From the NCBI GenBank assembly GCA_033439765.1, contig JAULSN010000002.1, positions 5,828,001-5,892,000 of the forward strand: a DNA stretch of 64,000 nt, read 5' to 3'. A model generated the notes under the pieces. It did no database searches, was not told the origin of the DNA, and was given only the letters and a program-made list of their open reading frames with translations. Shown piece by piece: positions 1 to 12,366 of the stretch; the first letter of the stretch is position 1, and every line of letters begins with the position of its first letter. This DNA comes from Lasiosphaeria ovina. Lineage: Eukaryota; Ascomycota; Sordariomycetes; Sordariales; Lasiosphaeriaceae. The translations under genes were made by a program, and so were the position numbers.

Positions 1-2136
1 GCTTCATCCTAGGAATTAACCTCTTTTTTTGGTCGGGAAAGGGTTTTCAATGGCTCGGCGCCAGGCGTAATGTACGAACAGTCCAGAAGACGTTACCTAC
101 TGTCCGAGTAGACTCTCCCAAAATAAATTCGTGTTGGAAACGAAACGCTGCTGGCTGTCCTCGACAGGGCTAGCCGGGCTCCTAAGTAAGGCATGGTATG
201 TGACTAGACTGCCACTGCTGCACATGCAACTTGTTGACCTCCGGGGTGCATGTAGGCAACCAGGCGGGCAAACAAATATAAAACCGTCTCCGGCCCGCCC
301 CCAAAACTATGCCCGCCTAGTACCGTGCCTTGCGTGCCTAGGCGGACCAGTTGGAGCCCGGTCGAGAAGCGGCGAGAGGATGGAAAGCACGGGCAGGCGT
401 GCCAAAACGGGAACTGATCCTGTCAGTTATTACTATAGTAGCTAGTATGTGTACTACCTACTGGTTGGCCCCCCACCACCCACTCGCCCACTCGCCCACC
501 CCCCTCCCGCCCGCCTCGGGTGCGGTGCGTGGAGAGCCGGGCTACAGAGGCGTCGTCGGGGAACGTCTGAATGGCTGAGGCGACAGGGCGGGATGGTTAG
601 TGCGATGTGTCCTGCACCTTGATGGGGGTGCTAAGGTTCCGCCGGGTGACGTGACTGGTCTGCCGAGGATGGATACCAGACATGCCGGCCAAGTTTGCCT
701 TGTAGACAGACAGACAACCTTCACGGACCGGATAATTGATCTGTTTGGACAGACATAGCCGTGCTGAGGTGTTAATAAGCCCGGGCCCGAAACGCGGAAG
801 TGCATCTTGTCATGTTGCCCTCAATTCCTCCGTATCTCGGTGCCGTCCCTGTGCAGTGCGAGCAGTGCGCCCCTCGAGCCGCACGGTTTCAAGTTCACCT
901 TTCGGGAGCAACAGACTTCGGAAACCCAACGACAAAGCACAAGCAAGAATGCTAAGATAAGGGATACATACGCCCGATGTGGTCGAGGCTACGAAGCACT
1001 CAGATCAGCACAGGCGTTGCAACAAATCCATTGGTACCTAGTAGGCCGAGCAACCTGTCGGAAATAATTATATACCCGCAACCCAGGCCGTGACTTGTAA
1101 CCACACAACATTGAAGTTGTGTACGAGGGCGCCACCTTTGGACGAAATGATATAAGATAAAGTTAAGGGGAAAGAAGAAAGAAAAAATAGGTGCGGCGAA
1201 GCCAGAAGGACACAAGGTAACCAATCGAAGTATCCGTAGGTGGACTTGGCTATTACGCGGTGGTGGCTAGGGAAGGGGGGCAAAAGAGGCACGGCCTTTC
1301 GGGAAACAAAACATTAAACAGGTGAAATGTGTGGGGTGCATTTATCTGGCGTGGGCCTGCAGCGCGTGAAGCTCGGCACACCCGCGTTCTCCACCACTCT
1401 GATCCCTCCTTTCCAGAACGGAAAGCTCAGACAGCCTAGGCTGCCTGCGCACTGACTCGGGGGCCCGCAGCGGCCTATTCTCCTTCGCTAACCCACTTAG
1501 CTTGCTTCCCTCTAGCGCCGCATTTGACTCTGGACCTGATCCCTGCCACAGTTGAAAGAGCTCCTAAGTGGCTCCTGCCGCAACGCACAAGTACCTTTTT
1601 TTCTCGGTGGGTGATTGTCCTGGGTAGCGGTAGTTTGACTAGCAGCAGATTGCCTTTCCCCAAAGATACAGCCGCCCCCTCCGCTCCTGGCCTTCCCTCT
1701 TCGCTCTTCTTCCTCCCGTCACGACAACAACTCTTTTGACACCGTCACCATTGTTTCGTCCCCTCCCCCCATCCATCCTAAAACATCGACTCGCAGTGCA
1801 GCCCTCATCGAGGGTCTCGCCATCGAGCGCTGTGCATTCAGTACCGGCCGAGACGTGCACATTTTCGCATCATCATTGTTGCGCGCGTGTGTAGCTGACA
1901 GTTTCGGACTGAGGCTGCCCTGCCCTCGTCTTTAAAAATTTCCCACACCCGCGCCCGCGCCCACGCCCAGCCAACCGGCCCACCCACCCGCCAACACGGC
2001 CTACGTCGCATCAACCTCCACAACAGGGCATCACACTGCTCAATCGGCACCATCGCGGCACCCTTCTCGGGCATTCCAATCGCCGCGCACCGAAACCTAG
2101 AGAATTGAGAGGGCACAAAGAACCCGACTGGACACC
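1..2136. other. Intergenic / long TUP1 leader region
   Basis: No convincing gene is seen. Open frames here are short, overlap on both strands and lack family resemblance or coding-like codon use. The last ~700 bases become pyrimidine-rich (CT and CCCGCGCCC tracts around 1740-1800 and 1945-1990), as is common in promoters and long 5' leaders of filamentous fungal regulators. The TUP1 promoter and leader therefore most likely lie here. The left end may also contain the flank of a gene outside the window. Confidence 0.6.
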
Positions 2137-4302
2137 ATGTCGATGTACCCGGGGCATCGCGGCATGCCGCCCCCTGTCAACGGGGGCGGTGCTCGCCTCA
2201 ACGAGCTTCTTGAGCAGATCCGCGGCGAATTCGAGGTCTACGCCCGCCAGAGCGAGACCTACGAGCATCAACGTAAGCGTCCTGCCCTGCAACCCCGCCG
2301 TCCATGTTCATTCGTTCTTCCTTGCCGGGCATGCCTTGCAGCGGAGAGATATTGTGTTTTCCGCTGCTTTCCTGGCTGGATCGCGTGACTTTCAGCTTTG
2401 TGGCCAGTCGTCCATCCAATCAACTAACCGCCCGCCTGCTATATAGTTCGAGATCAGTTGAACGAGATGCAGAGTATCCGTGAGAGAGTCCAGTACATGG
2501 AACAGGCTCAGGTTACTCTGAAGCAAAAGTACGTCGACTCTTAGCTACTCCCATCTGTATCGCGTCTGCCGGAGCGCATTGGCTGACACGTATCCCACCA
2601 GGTACGACGAGGAAATCACCATGTTGCGCCGTCAGCTCGATGCTCGCGGTGGCCCGCCGGGCGGCATGAACCCGCCCCCGCAGCATGGAGGCCCCTCGCA
2701 GCAGCCCCCTTCCATCGGTATGGGCAGTAATGTATTTGGCGCGATAATGGCCGGGCAAGGCACCCAAGGACTGGCTCCCCCGCCGCCGCCCCAGCAAGAG
2801 CAGCAACCTGCTCACATGCCGCCCGCACCGCCCGGACTTGGAGGCCCGCCGCCGCCGCCACCTCCTCCGTCCCAGCAACCTCCTTTCCAGCAGCAGTATC
2901 CCCAGGGACCGCCGCCGGGAAGCTTCCCCTCGCAGCCCCCACAGAGCACCGCTTCCCCGGGACCCGGAGGCAACAAGCGACCACCCATCGGAAGGCCTCC
3001 CGCTGGCGGCCCAGCCACCCCTCAGATCAACACTCCTATTCCTTATAACGGGCCTGGCCAGTCCCCTCAGGTGCCGACGCATCCTACCCCAGACCATGCT
3101 CGGATGTCGCAACATGCCCCTCCTCCGCCTCCCCCGCCCGGAAACTCCCTGAGCGAGTTGGACCCGGACCGTCTTCCGAACCATATCAAGAAGGTCCGCG
3201 AGGATTGGTGGGTCATCTTCAACCAGTCCGTGCCGCGCGTGCTGGATGTGGATCTGGTTCACACTCTCGTGCACGAGAGCGTTGTATGCTGCGTTAGGTT
3301 CAGTGCCGACGGCAAGTGGGTTGCAACCGGCTGCAACAGATCTGCTCAGATCTACGATGTTCAGACAGGCGAGAAGATGTGCGTTCTCCAGGATGAGAAT
3401 ATCGATCTCAATGGCGACCTCTATATCCGGAGCGTTTGCTTCAGCCCAGACGGCAAGTATCTTGCCACTGGTGCCGAGGACAAGTTAATTAGGGTATGTA
3501 ACCTTCGAACCTTGAGTCTCGGATCTAGCTGCTAACTTGTTTAGGTCTGGGATATTGCTCAGAGGACCATCCGCAACACTTTCCAGGGTCACGAGCAGGA
3601 TATTTACTCGCTTGACTTTGCCCGCGATGGTCGTACCATCGCTTCCGGCAGTGGCGACCGCACTGTCAGGATCTGGGATATCGAGACGGGCCTCAATACC
3701 CTGACGCTCTCGATCGAAGACGGAGTGACGACGGTTGCCATCTCACCAGACGCCAAGCTTGTCGCTGCTGGCTCACTCGACAAGAGCGTGAGGGTTTGGG
3801 ATATCAAGATGGGATACTTGCTCGAGCGACTTGAAGGCCCCGATGGACACAAGGACAGTGTGTATAGCGTTGCATTCTCCCCTAATGGTCGTGATCTTGT
3901 TAGCGGTAGTTTGGACAAGACGATCAAGATGTGGGAGCTGAGCGCCCCTCGTGGCATGAATCAACCCACACCGCTCAAGGGTGGCAGGTGTATCAAGACC
4001 TTCGAGGGACACAGGGTAAGCACTCAATTTTGTGCTCGTTTTTTGGAAGCCTACTAACGCCATTGCAGGATTTTGTTCTGAGCGTCGCGCTTACGCCCGA
4101 TGCTCAGTGGGTGCTTTCGGGCTCCAAGGACCGAGGCGTCCAGTTCTGGGACCCTCGCACCGGCCTCACGCAGCTGATGCTCCAAGGCCATAAAAACTCG
4201 GTCATCTCAGTTGCTCCCAGTCCTACTGGGGGCTTCTTTGCGACGGGGTCCGGTGATATGAAGGCCCGAATCTGGTCGTACCATCGTGTACAACAATCGT
4301 AG
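2137..4302 (+). CDS. tup1: TUP1/RCO-1 transcriptional corepressor, WD40
   Basis: Global corepressor subunit that acts in the nucleus with an SSN6/CYC8-type TPR partner and is recruited by DNA-binding repressors. Exons by splice consensus: 2137-2272, 2447-2528, 2602-3493, 3545-4015, 4069-4302, giving 604 residues, the size I recall for Neurospora RCO-1. Residues ~15-90 form the helical tetramerisation domain ([18 protein letters not shown], then [18 protein letters not shown]). A Pro/Gly/Gln-rich linker follows to ~residue 215, then a conserved block before the blades ([18 protein letters not shown]), then seven WD40 repeats with typical motifs such as [22 protein letters not shown] and FWDPRTG. 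The start is the ATG of [10 protein letters not shown], which agrees with homologues. It is convergent with the next gene. Family assignment is very secure; only small splice details could be wrong. Confidence 0.96.
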
Positions 4303-4899
4303 GAATAGCAGCAACATGGATGGACGATAGCGGACGCAAGGCACCAACCGTCAGAGCCATGGCCGACAGTCGGTGCTTAGAGGCTGTAGGGTCGGAGCAT
4401 ATCCCCTTATCTTAATCACCAAAGCGTGGAGGTCACAAAACACAAAAAACTCCTTCAAAAGTCGGGGCAACAAGGATTAGCAGACAGAATTTGCAGCGTA
4501 GGCAGATGATTGGAGAGAGATTCTGTGGGCTGGGATTTATATTTTCATTAGGTTTTGTGCTGTGTGTTTGGTTGTCCTTGTCGTCACGGTCAATTTTCGT
4601 TGGCCGGGTGGGGGACTATGAGCTTTTGGAATGTTTATGCGTAGGTCACTTCTTAATCAGACATGATTTAGGCAAATCGATAAGAAGTGTGCTCTCGTTT
4701 TGCCTGAGGCGGTTCTTTTTCTTTTTCTTTCCCGAGAACAGAGAGCAGGACTTGGCTGGGGTTTGATGGCTTTGGAAGGGGGCAATTGCTATGAAAGGAT
4801 AAAGGGGCCGGGGGGTTCACTGTCATTGTTATTTTTATTTTAACTGTTTGTTTATCTTATTTTTTATTCCCACTGTTTTTGCTGTCTATCTATAACTGT
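4303..4899. other. Convergent 3' intergenic region
   Basis: Space between the stop codons of TUP1 (+) and RMP1 (-). It is T-rich near 4700-4880, consistent with 3' UTRs and poly(A) signals on both sides. No gene is seen. Confidence 0.6.
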
Positions 4900-5479
4900 C
4901 TATAATGAGCCGAATATGTCGTCAAACTCGTCGCCGCCTCCTCTTTTGGGATCCTTCTTCTTCTTCTTCTTCTTCTTCGTCATCCTGTCCACGTCTTTGC
5001 TACTACTGCTGTTGATGCCGCTAGCGGCGGCAATCACGGCAGCGGTATTTCTAGGCTCGTCGTCATCGTCGTTGTCATTTGGCTGCCCGGCAGGCGGCAA
5101 ACGGGATAGCATCGTTGTGTTGGGTTGTGATGGCGGCGACCGTGGCCGTGTTTCTGCTGGTACTGCGCCTAGTAGCATGGCCGTGACGGCGTCGCGAGAC
5201 ACGGCCTCCCCCGTGTCGTGGCTGTGCACCATCCCCGTGCCGGTCGGGCTAGCTGCCTTCGTTGCTGCTGCACGGTCAGGTTGCGCTGTAGCGGCCGCCG
5301 CGGCTCTCCGAGAGTGAGAGGGAGAAGATAGGGAAGTATCTGGTGATGGCGGTTTGGGCGCAAAAGGCACCGCCGCCGCGTCGATCTGTGCCAGAATCCC
5401 GAGCAGCATCAGCCCCAGGTGCGCAAACTGCCGGTCGGCGGCGAGTTGTGTGAATGCCCTGTGGCGCGCCGTGTCAGTG

Positions 5480-5532
<53 letters not shown>

Positions 5533-5935
5533 TATGTATATGTGGTAAGTATATGCGGTAAGGACATGTGACGTTGTGGATGGATGAAGTGAATGTGAGA
5601 GATGAAGCTGTTGCGTGCGGAGTGTAGTGATACATGGGTGGAGGGGGCGTTGACATAGACATGTACAGATGATGTCCAAGAACGAAGCTATAGACAGACA
5701 GAACAGGCCCCCTTTTCCCCCCCTCTGCAGGATGTAGTAATCGATTGCACATCACGCATACGTAAACAACCATACGCAAACTCCCCCCACAACCCAAAGA
5801 GAGACCAAAAAATAAAAAATAAGACTCACAAATACGCCCTCGGTACAAGCTGCGCACACACAAACCCAGCACGAACCCCGAGGTCCCTCTCACAAGGCTC
5901 GTCCTCGACCCTGCGCTGCTTCTTCTTCCGCCTAG

Positions 5936-5970
<35 letters not shown>

Positions 5971-6236
5971 TCAAGCGCACCGCGGCGGGCCTCGGCGGCA
6001 GCCAGCAGCTTGTGGGCGTGGCGGCGGAGCATGTCGGCCTCGGCCCACCAGCGGGACAGGCGGTGCTGGTTCCTGTTGCGGTGGTGGAAGCGGTCGAGGA
6101 TCTCGAGGGCGGGCGCGAGCGCGGCGATGGTCTGGCGCAGCGCGTCATCGTTATCGTCGTTGTGGTCGTCCCCGTCCCCGTCCCCGTTCCCGGCTGTTCT
6201 TGTGGCTCCTTTTCTAGAGGCCGCCATCATGCTCAT
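4900..6236 (-). CDS. RMP1: RMP1-like RNase MRP subunit
   Basis: Likely protein subunit specific to RNase MRP, the nucleolar RNA enzyme that cleaves pre-rRNA. Two exons, 6236-5830 and 5458-4900, join in phase 2 to give 321 residues. The signature is near residues 48-64: FHHRNRNQHRLSRWW, corresponding to the HRNKNQHR core of yeast Rmp1, followed by a helical stretch. A Gly/Leu-rich helix starts exon 2, as in the yeast protein. The C-terminus has a lysine run and ends in DEFDDIFGSL, parallel to the Lys-rich tail and IDGIFG end of yeast Rmp1. Oddities are a 12-residue alanine run coded by a GCC repeat (~5938-5970), an acidic Asp/Asn N-terminus, and a 371-nt intron holding a long TG repeat. I chose the ATG at 6236 over an upstream one at 6341 because the extra leader is His/Pro-rich and unlike the family. 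Confidence 0.8.
5484..5526. repeat. (TG)n microsatellite in RMP1 intron
   Basis: About 21 uninterrupted TG units followed by degenerate TGTA units, lying inside the RMP1 intron, close to its 3' splice site on the minus strand (where it reads CA). Alternating purine/pyrimidine DNA of this length is polymorphic and can adopt Z-form. Confidence 0.9.
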
Positions 6237-6983
6237 TTTATAACATGAATTGGACGGGATGATGGGCGGGTGTGAGTTTGGGGCTTGTTGAGTGTGCAGG
6301 GTGATGAACTGAGGGAAAAGGTGGTGATGGTCTCGTGTCATTCTTTGCTGGGCAGCTGAGTCTTAGATGGTCTAGCCCAGGACATGCGAGCAGCGAGACA
6401 GCGGTCCCACACGCGTAACACCAGTTTAACTAGAAGCAGTTGCGAGATCGCGTTTCGACAACGGCTCTCACTCACGACGACGGTGAGAGCTGAATCTGAT
6501 TGTAGGTTTGGGAGGGTTTACTGCTTAGGTGCATAAGGTAGGCAATTAGACTCTTGGAATAAAACCGATTCTGATTTCCGGACATGAAAAGTGATGCCTG
6601 TTTCTAGGGTTAGGGTTGGCACAACCGCTCTTTCCTTGGTCGTCTCTCCTCTTGGAGTGTCTCAACTCGTCTCAACACCCAAGACAACACCCCTAGGCCT
6701 GGGATATCATAAGACGGACAACCTTATTTTCCCCAGTCCCCACAATACCCCAGGTCGATGAATATAGATACAGAAGATGAAAACACCACCCCCCGCGCTC
6801 CCAGCCAACTAAGCTCCCCGCGCAGGACTATAATTACTCGTGGTAAAACAGTCGGCGTTCCCACACAACCGCCCCTCACCCGTAGCTAGGTATATATATG
6901 AATATGACCCTAAAGACTCCTAATAGCCCCCCCAACCCCAAATGGAAACGAAGGCGAGTTCAACCCTTGTCTCTTTTTCTCTC
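6237..6983. other. Promoter of RMP1 / 3' region of DENND11-like gene
   Basis: No gene is seen. It holds the upstream region of RMP1, including a double telobox at 6604-6619, and the 3' flank of the next minus-strand gene. The C-rich stretch at 6780-6930 has no recognised function. Confidence 0.6.
6604..6619 (+). promoter_or_regulatory. Tandem TTAGGG telobox-like site
   Basis: CTAGGGTTAGGGTTGG, two TTAGGG-type units about 370 nt upstream of the RMP1 start. Teloboxes in promoters are known targets of Tbf1-type factors at ribosome-biogenesis and snoRNA genes in fungi, which fits an RNase MRP subunit. Function here is inference from sequence and position only. Confidence 0.35.
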
Positions 6984-9126
6984 TCAGCACACCCGCATGC
7001 CGCATACCTCGACACCCTTGGTTTCGACGTAGGCCCGCCTCGAAAAGTAGCGCGCCGTAAGCTCCTTGACAAAGTCGGCGTCCGACTTGCTCCACACGTC
7101 GAGCCCCATGTTCCCGAGCGCCTCGCTGTCCACACGGACCCACCCCCGGCTCCCGTCGACTCCACTGCTTCCGCTCGAGCCCAGCAGCCCCGCCTCCTCG
7201 GCGCTCTCGTCCTCGGCCAAGGCCCCAAAGTCGACGTCCGCCATGTCGTCGTCGTCGGCGCTGTCGACAATATCCGCCAGAACGCCGAGCATCGATGTCG
7301 TCAGCCGGTGGAAGTAGGCGATGATAGCTAGTTCAAGGTCAGCCTGGCCCTCGCCGTCCTGCCCGCTTCCCGGCTGCCGTGCCGTCAAAGACGATATTGA
7401 GTCCACCAAGACGCCGCTGGGACCTGCACTGAAGCTAGATTTCCGTTGGGGCATTGCCATTGACGGCCCCAGGTCGGCCAGCAAGCCCGAGTCGTGCGCT
7501 GACTCATCGACCTCGTCGCTCCGCCTTTGCTCGCCAGCTGACGCCCACCACATAAACCCGCTATACGCTAAGGCAGCCCACGTGGTGGGCTCCACGATCC
7601 TGTCGGCGTCGTCGTCCCCGATCTGGCCCTGGCGCGCCGCGCTGTCTTCGGACGCCGTCCCTGGTCGCGACGTGGGCTGTGATAGCCGAATTGCCGATGT
7701 GGCAGAGGTGGACGCTTCAGTTGTCTCCGAAACGGGGCTATGAACACCCTGTGTCTGTGTGCCGGCCGAAGCTGCCGCAAACCGTGCAAGGCCTGCCCTT
7801 AGAGCACGAAAACGGCGGAGATCGCGTTGGGTGGCCTTTACTTGGACACCCTTTGGGCATTCAACCGTCGGCCAGACCCGCTCCTTAGCGTTGGCCGAGT
7901 ACACAGGCGGCAAAGTGACGAGCATGTCCCACAGCCCTTCTTTTATGGCAAGGATACTGTCCGTGGTGCAGGCGACCCACCCCGAGCTCGCCTCGTCGGC
8001 TGCGGCATTGTGATCTTCGTCGTGCCGGCCGGTTTGGGTTTTCATTGTCGCCTGGTGCTCGAGCAGATACAAAATATCATGCACACCAATTGTGAAGAGT
8101 GGCCGAAGGCGCTGGACCGAAGCGGACGGGTCTATAATGTCGCCGACAGATAGGGGAATATTCGACAAGACAGATATATCATACACTGGCAAGCAAAGTC
8201 AGTACCAGAAACCGTAGCTAGCCCTCCTCAATGAAAAGCCAAGGCATACCGAAATTGCAGACCTCATGCACCGGTGCATGGGTGGATATTAGAATGCGTT
8301 TCCGCAACAGGGCAGCGCGATGGATGGGGAAAATCAGGGGTCCGAATGTGTCAAGCAGCGACGTGAGGCTCCAAGCGGGGTGGTATGGCGACAGCCTGTG
8401 TCCTGGCGGGAGCAGGGCAGTGCCGTCCGAAGCCGACCGGTTTCTCGCGTGGCCTTTACCTTGCCCGGGGCGAGACTGCTTAAAGCTCAAAGCTGGCGAG
8501 CTAAGCGGTGTCTCTTTTAACGGCTGCAACGCCGATGTCTCGTGGGCCCCATTCGCCTCCCAATACTGCTCGAGGAGCTGTGTTCGTTTCCGGTCGGCGG
8601 CCAGCTTGCTGTGCGAGGAAGTAGCGTTAGCCACCTGATGGGGACAGACAAAGAATAGAGGAACGGGGACACGGGCACAAATTGAGCGCCCTCGGAGTGA
8701 ATGCATCTCTTACCTGGCCATGTGTTTCAGGGCGTCGGCGTGGCGCCAGGCCCTGCCAAGTCTTCCGTAGCTCAAGGGAACCAAGACACCGACGGCTATC
8801 ATGCGCGCATGGCGCGTCTCCTCCTCGTCGGTCCTCTCGTTGACGAAGGCGCTGAGGCCAGCATGGCCGCCATCGTGGACAAAGTAGATGAGGTCATCGG
8901 ACACGGTGTGCAAGCCCGAGGGCAGGCTCTTGTATTCGACGACGCCCTCGAGCTCGAGCCCGGGCACGGCCTGTTTCCATACGATGGTGTATCCAGCCTT
9001 GACGTCGAAGTCGATTAGGAAGAGGGCCGAGATGGGTGGGAGATCGGGCAGCGCGGCGGCCTGTGACACATTCGTCTGTGGCAGTCGCACCGAGAGAGGC
9101 GGCTGGCCGCGACGGGACGCAGCCAT
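6984..9126 (-). CDS. DENND11/LCHN-like DENN protein with DUF4484
   Basis: Predicted DENN-family protein of the LCHN/DENND11 type, probably a membrane-trafficking regulator; no specific Rab target can be read from the sequence. Exons 9126-8714, 8608-8250 and 8185-6984 join in frame to 657 residues. The N-terminal ~130 residues form the uDENN-like block (PISALFLIDFDVKAGYTIVW, then VPLSYGRLGRAWRH with an ETRHARMIAVGVL strand). Residues ~225-300 carry the second block (LIFPIHRAALLRKRIL, then a junction reading VCNFVYDISVLSNIP). The rest is the fungal DUF4484 C-terminal region with Ser/Asp-rich disorder. The ATG is followed by a short disordered lead and fits homologues. The second intron falls inside the conserved VCNF/VYDIS segment, and frame continuity there supports the model. 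Family call is solid; biochemical role is inferred. Confidence 0.87.
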
Positions 9127-11350
9127 GGCGAACCTAGGTTATTAAGTTCCCTAACGGTATAGAGACCCTAGGTAGGTAAGGTAGGTATGCAAGGTAGTGG
9201 ATAGAGGTTATGTCGCGAACGCGGGACGACGGAAACCTAGACGGCTTAACAAAGGACTGTACGGGTAGCTCGCTGCCTTGCCACCATCATCAAAATCGGA
9301 GAGAGGCAGCAAGAAGCAGCTGAGGAGGGGGGACTTTGGAGGCCAGTTGGATTGGTCCGGGGCTGCAACAAATGCGAATCACGGCGGGGGCGGGAGCTCA
9401 GCAAGGCGGTGTTGAATTGTGCGCCGCGATTGCGCGCGGGACGGAAATGCTGTCTGTCGGACGACGTGTTTTCGTCATGGGCGGTTGTTTCATTTCATTT
9501 GCTACGAGCTGAGCGTCGCAACTAGAACTGCCTTGGGTAGCAACAGGAGTCGGAGTCACCTCCTCAGTGGTGTGTTAACCATTACCTACGCTGTGGTGCG
9601 TGCAGTCATGGATGAACTACGGCTAAAAATCCCCCCTTACAGCACGTCCACTTAGTGTAATTGCAGGCGCAAGCTGGCCACACGTGATACACCTAGATCT
9701 ACTTCGTGCCTCGGGGACTAGGATAGAATGGAACATCCCTAATAATGGAAGCTTGCCAAATTTAGCTTCTCACATTTTGACATTGGCAGACAGGACAGGC
9801 AGCCCAGGCTTCGGTCTTGAACCACCTCCAAGATTAGGTTGCAATTGCCAATATATATAAATGGGCTGCCCACGGTCCGGCCGGAGCTGATGTCAGAATT
9901 AGGGACAACTCGAGAAAAAAAAAACCCGGTTGTCGGGTAATATCCCTGGTATTGTACGTATTGCCTGTCAAAGGCGGTCTCTTTTTCCCCAACTCCCTTG
10001 TAGAACTGGGACGAGATAGCCAGGAGAAAATGCTCGCTTCTGGGGCATTTTTAAGGAGAAATACTGCATAGTAGTGGGCGCTATTAATCTAGGATGTGAA
10101 TCGTTGTTGGGCGGGAAGCGATGACGTGATTTTCCTCCATTCCCATTGAAGCTCTAATAACAGACACCTTCCAGCTTGATGTTCGACCAAGAAGACCTTT
10201 AATAGTGGTCTAAAATGGAAGCGCGAGATCATTTCTTAAAAACGCCTTGTCAAACTTCGTCAAGATAATCCGCAGAAAATGTTGAAGTGTCATATGTGAC
10301 TATTTATGTTACCTAAACTTTAACAAGACGAATACACAGGGTACACCCAGGGAGGTAGTATCTGGCCAACCCCAACGTTTTCCCTTGGCGGTCTATTCTC
10401 TTGCTTTGTCAAGGCATCAAGCTCGACAATTGGATGGGAATAATGAGCATTCGAAGCGGACTCAAAGAATAGGTTGGTATTAACTTGGGTTCTCTCAGTC
10501 GATATATTCTCCCTCTCTCCCCATTTGTCCCTCAATTATTTTGCCAGTCTTGGGGCTCGTCCAACATGTCTCTTCCCCGCCTTCTTAGCGAGGAATCTTA
10601 GCCTCAACGAAATGCGAACCTCGGGATCTTGCACAGCTGCCCCGACCCCAAGACTTTTCCACCGGGGTTGGAGAGGGCTTCTGTGGGGTCGTGCCGAGTC
10701 TTAAGCCAATCGAACATGGCCAGCGGCAGTCATCCCGCGATTTTGGTCTGACCCCACAACCTAGAAGCTGGCCGCGGGACCTCCCTCCAACGTTTTTGTC
10801 GGTGAAGTCACTGTCCCGTGTCTCGAGCAGGCGCAACAAAAAGCCATGCCTGCAGCTGCATCGCCGTTGAGCTGAGCCGCCAAAAGCCTAGAAATCGACA
10901 AGCAGTATCCGTACAACAGGCAAACAAATCACGGACGGACATTCTCTAGAGAACCAGACCTAGTTGCAGGCTATTTTACTATTTATTCAAAAGAGTCTTG
11001 GACCCCGCCACATGCCTCGACTCGCAGTCCGCCAGATCAAAAGCATCGCCCGCCTCCAGCTCCTCCACCCCGAACACCTGCCCCGAGTCTGCCAGCCTAG
11101 GTAGCTAAGGTAGCCGCTGGCCCACTCACTACACACAAGTCAGTCGACTGTCCCATCCAGATGCATGGCAGAGCTCGTTTGGAATCCTAACGGCTACCCG
11201 CGGGAAGACAGTCGCTCGAGGACCTTAGTCTCTGGAAAGCCCAGCAGACAGAAACTCTAACTATTTAGACTGAGCCGGTCCGCCGACCGAATAGTCCCGG
11301 ACCGCCCCGTGCCCGTAGGTCGTAGCCGCCGCGGCTCGTCGCCTTTCAAC
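9127..11350. other. Intergenic region, DENND11-like and SLC1 promoters
   Basis: No gene is supported in this 2.2 kb. Open frames are short and without domain resemblance. Near 9168-9190 is a cluster of GTAGG/TAAGG units of the dispersed TACCTAC type seen elsewhere in the window. The stretch at 9640-10350 is relatively AT-rich. Promoters of the divergent gene pair should lie at the two ends. Confidence 0.55.
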
Positions 11351-12366
11351 ATGGCGTCCTTTCTCTCCTACCTAGAGTACTTCCACGTCGGCTACGCGGC
11401 CCTGACGCTCGCCTTCTACATGCTGTCGTTCGTGGTGCCCAAGGCGGCCTTCGTGGCCCGCTCCCTCGCCTCATACATATGCCTCGTCTGGGCCGCATGC
11501 TTTGGTGTTGTTGCGTCCATCGTCCTGAGCCCGACTGGCTACAGGCTGGTCGCGGCGTGGGCCACGGCCCGCTTCTTCAAGCTCGTCATGACCGCCACGA
11601 CCAACATTACCTTCGACGTCGACGACCCCAAGCAGCACATGAAGTCCCGCCCCGCCGTCTTCCTCGCCAACCACCAGACGGAGCTCGACGTGCTCATGCT
11701 TGGCTCCACCTTCCCCAAATACTGCAGCATGACCGGCAAGGCTTCGCTGCGGAGGACCCCCTTCCTCGGCTGGTTCATGTCGCTCAGCGGCGCCATCTTC
11801 CTCGACCGCGCCAACAGCCAGAGCGCCCGCTCGACCATGAACGCCGCCGCCAACGAGATCCGCAGCAACCGCCAGAGCGTCTACATCTTCCCCGAGGGCA
11901 CCCGCAGCTACAGCAAGGACCCCGTGCTGCTGCCCTTCAAGAAGGGCGGCTTCCATCTCGCCGTCCAGGCCCAGGTGCCCATCATCCCCATCGTTGTCGC
12001 CAACTACAGCCACGTTCTGTGGATCAGGGGCTTGCTGTTCAAGTCTGGGAGGATCCCGGTCAAGGGTCAGTTTAGCGTTGCTCATGAGCGTTGCCCAACT
12101 TGCAACAAAAGCAAAAAAACAAAACTGTCTTTCGATGCCTTGCTGACTCTGATTTGATGCGTCTAGTGCTCGACCCCATCCCGACGACGGGCCTCACGGC
12201 CGCCGACGTCGACGAGCTGACCAGGACGACCCGGGAGCTGATGCTCAAGGAGCTCATTGCGCTCACAGAAAAGGCGCAAGGGCGGAAGTTTGCAGTGCCC
12301 GTTGCGACCGCGGCAGCAAACGGCGTGGCCAAGGCATCTGGGATTGATATCAAGGTTGCCGCATGA
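11351..12366 (+). CDS. SLC1: 1-acyl-sn-glycerol-3-phosphate acyltransferase
   Basis: Acylates lysophosphatidic acid at sn-2 to phosphatidic acid, the common precursor of phospholipids and triacylglycerol, at the ER or lipid-droplet surface. Exons 11351-12065 and 12167-12366 give 304 residues, normal for fungal SLC1. The N-terminal hydrophobic segments (about 13-32 and 40-60) are membrane anchors. The PlsC catalytic motif NHQTELD has the HX4D pair at His108/Asp113; SGAIFLDR near 146-153 and FPEGTRS at 180-186 are the other acyltransferase blocks, and VPIIPIVVANYS is the fourth. I start at the ATG of MASFLSYLEY rather than an in-frame ATG 14 codons upstream because the former begins the conserved membrane segment; the longer start cannot be excluded. 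The intron lies in phase 1 just after the catalytic domain. Confidence 0.92.

Noticed and set aside
2513..3274. 253-codon minus-strand frame rich in Arg/Gly
   Set aside because: Antisense of the Pro/Gln-rich linker and first blade of TUP1; the composition follows from the sense codons.
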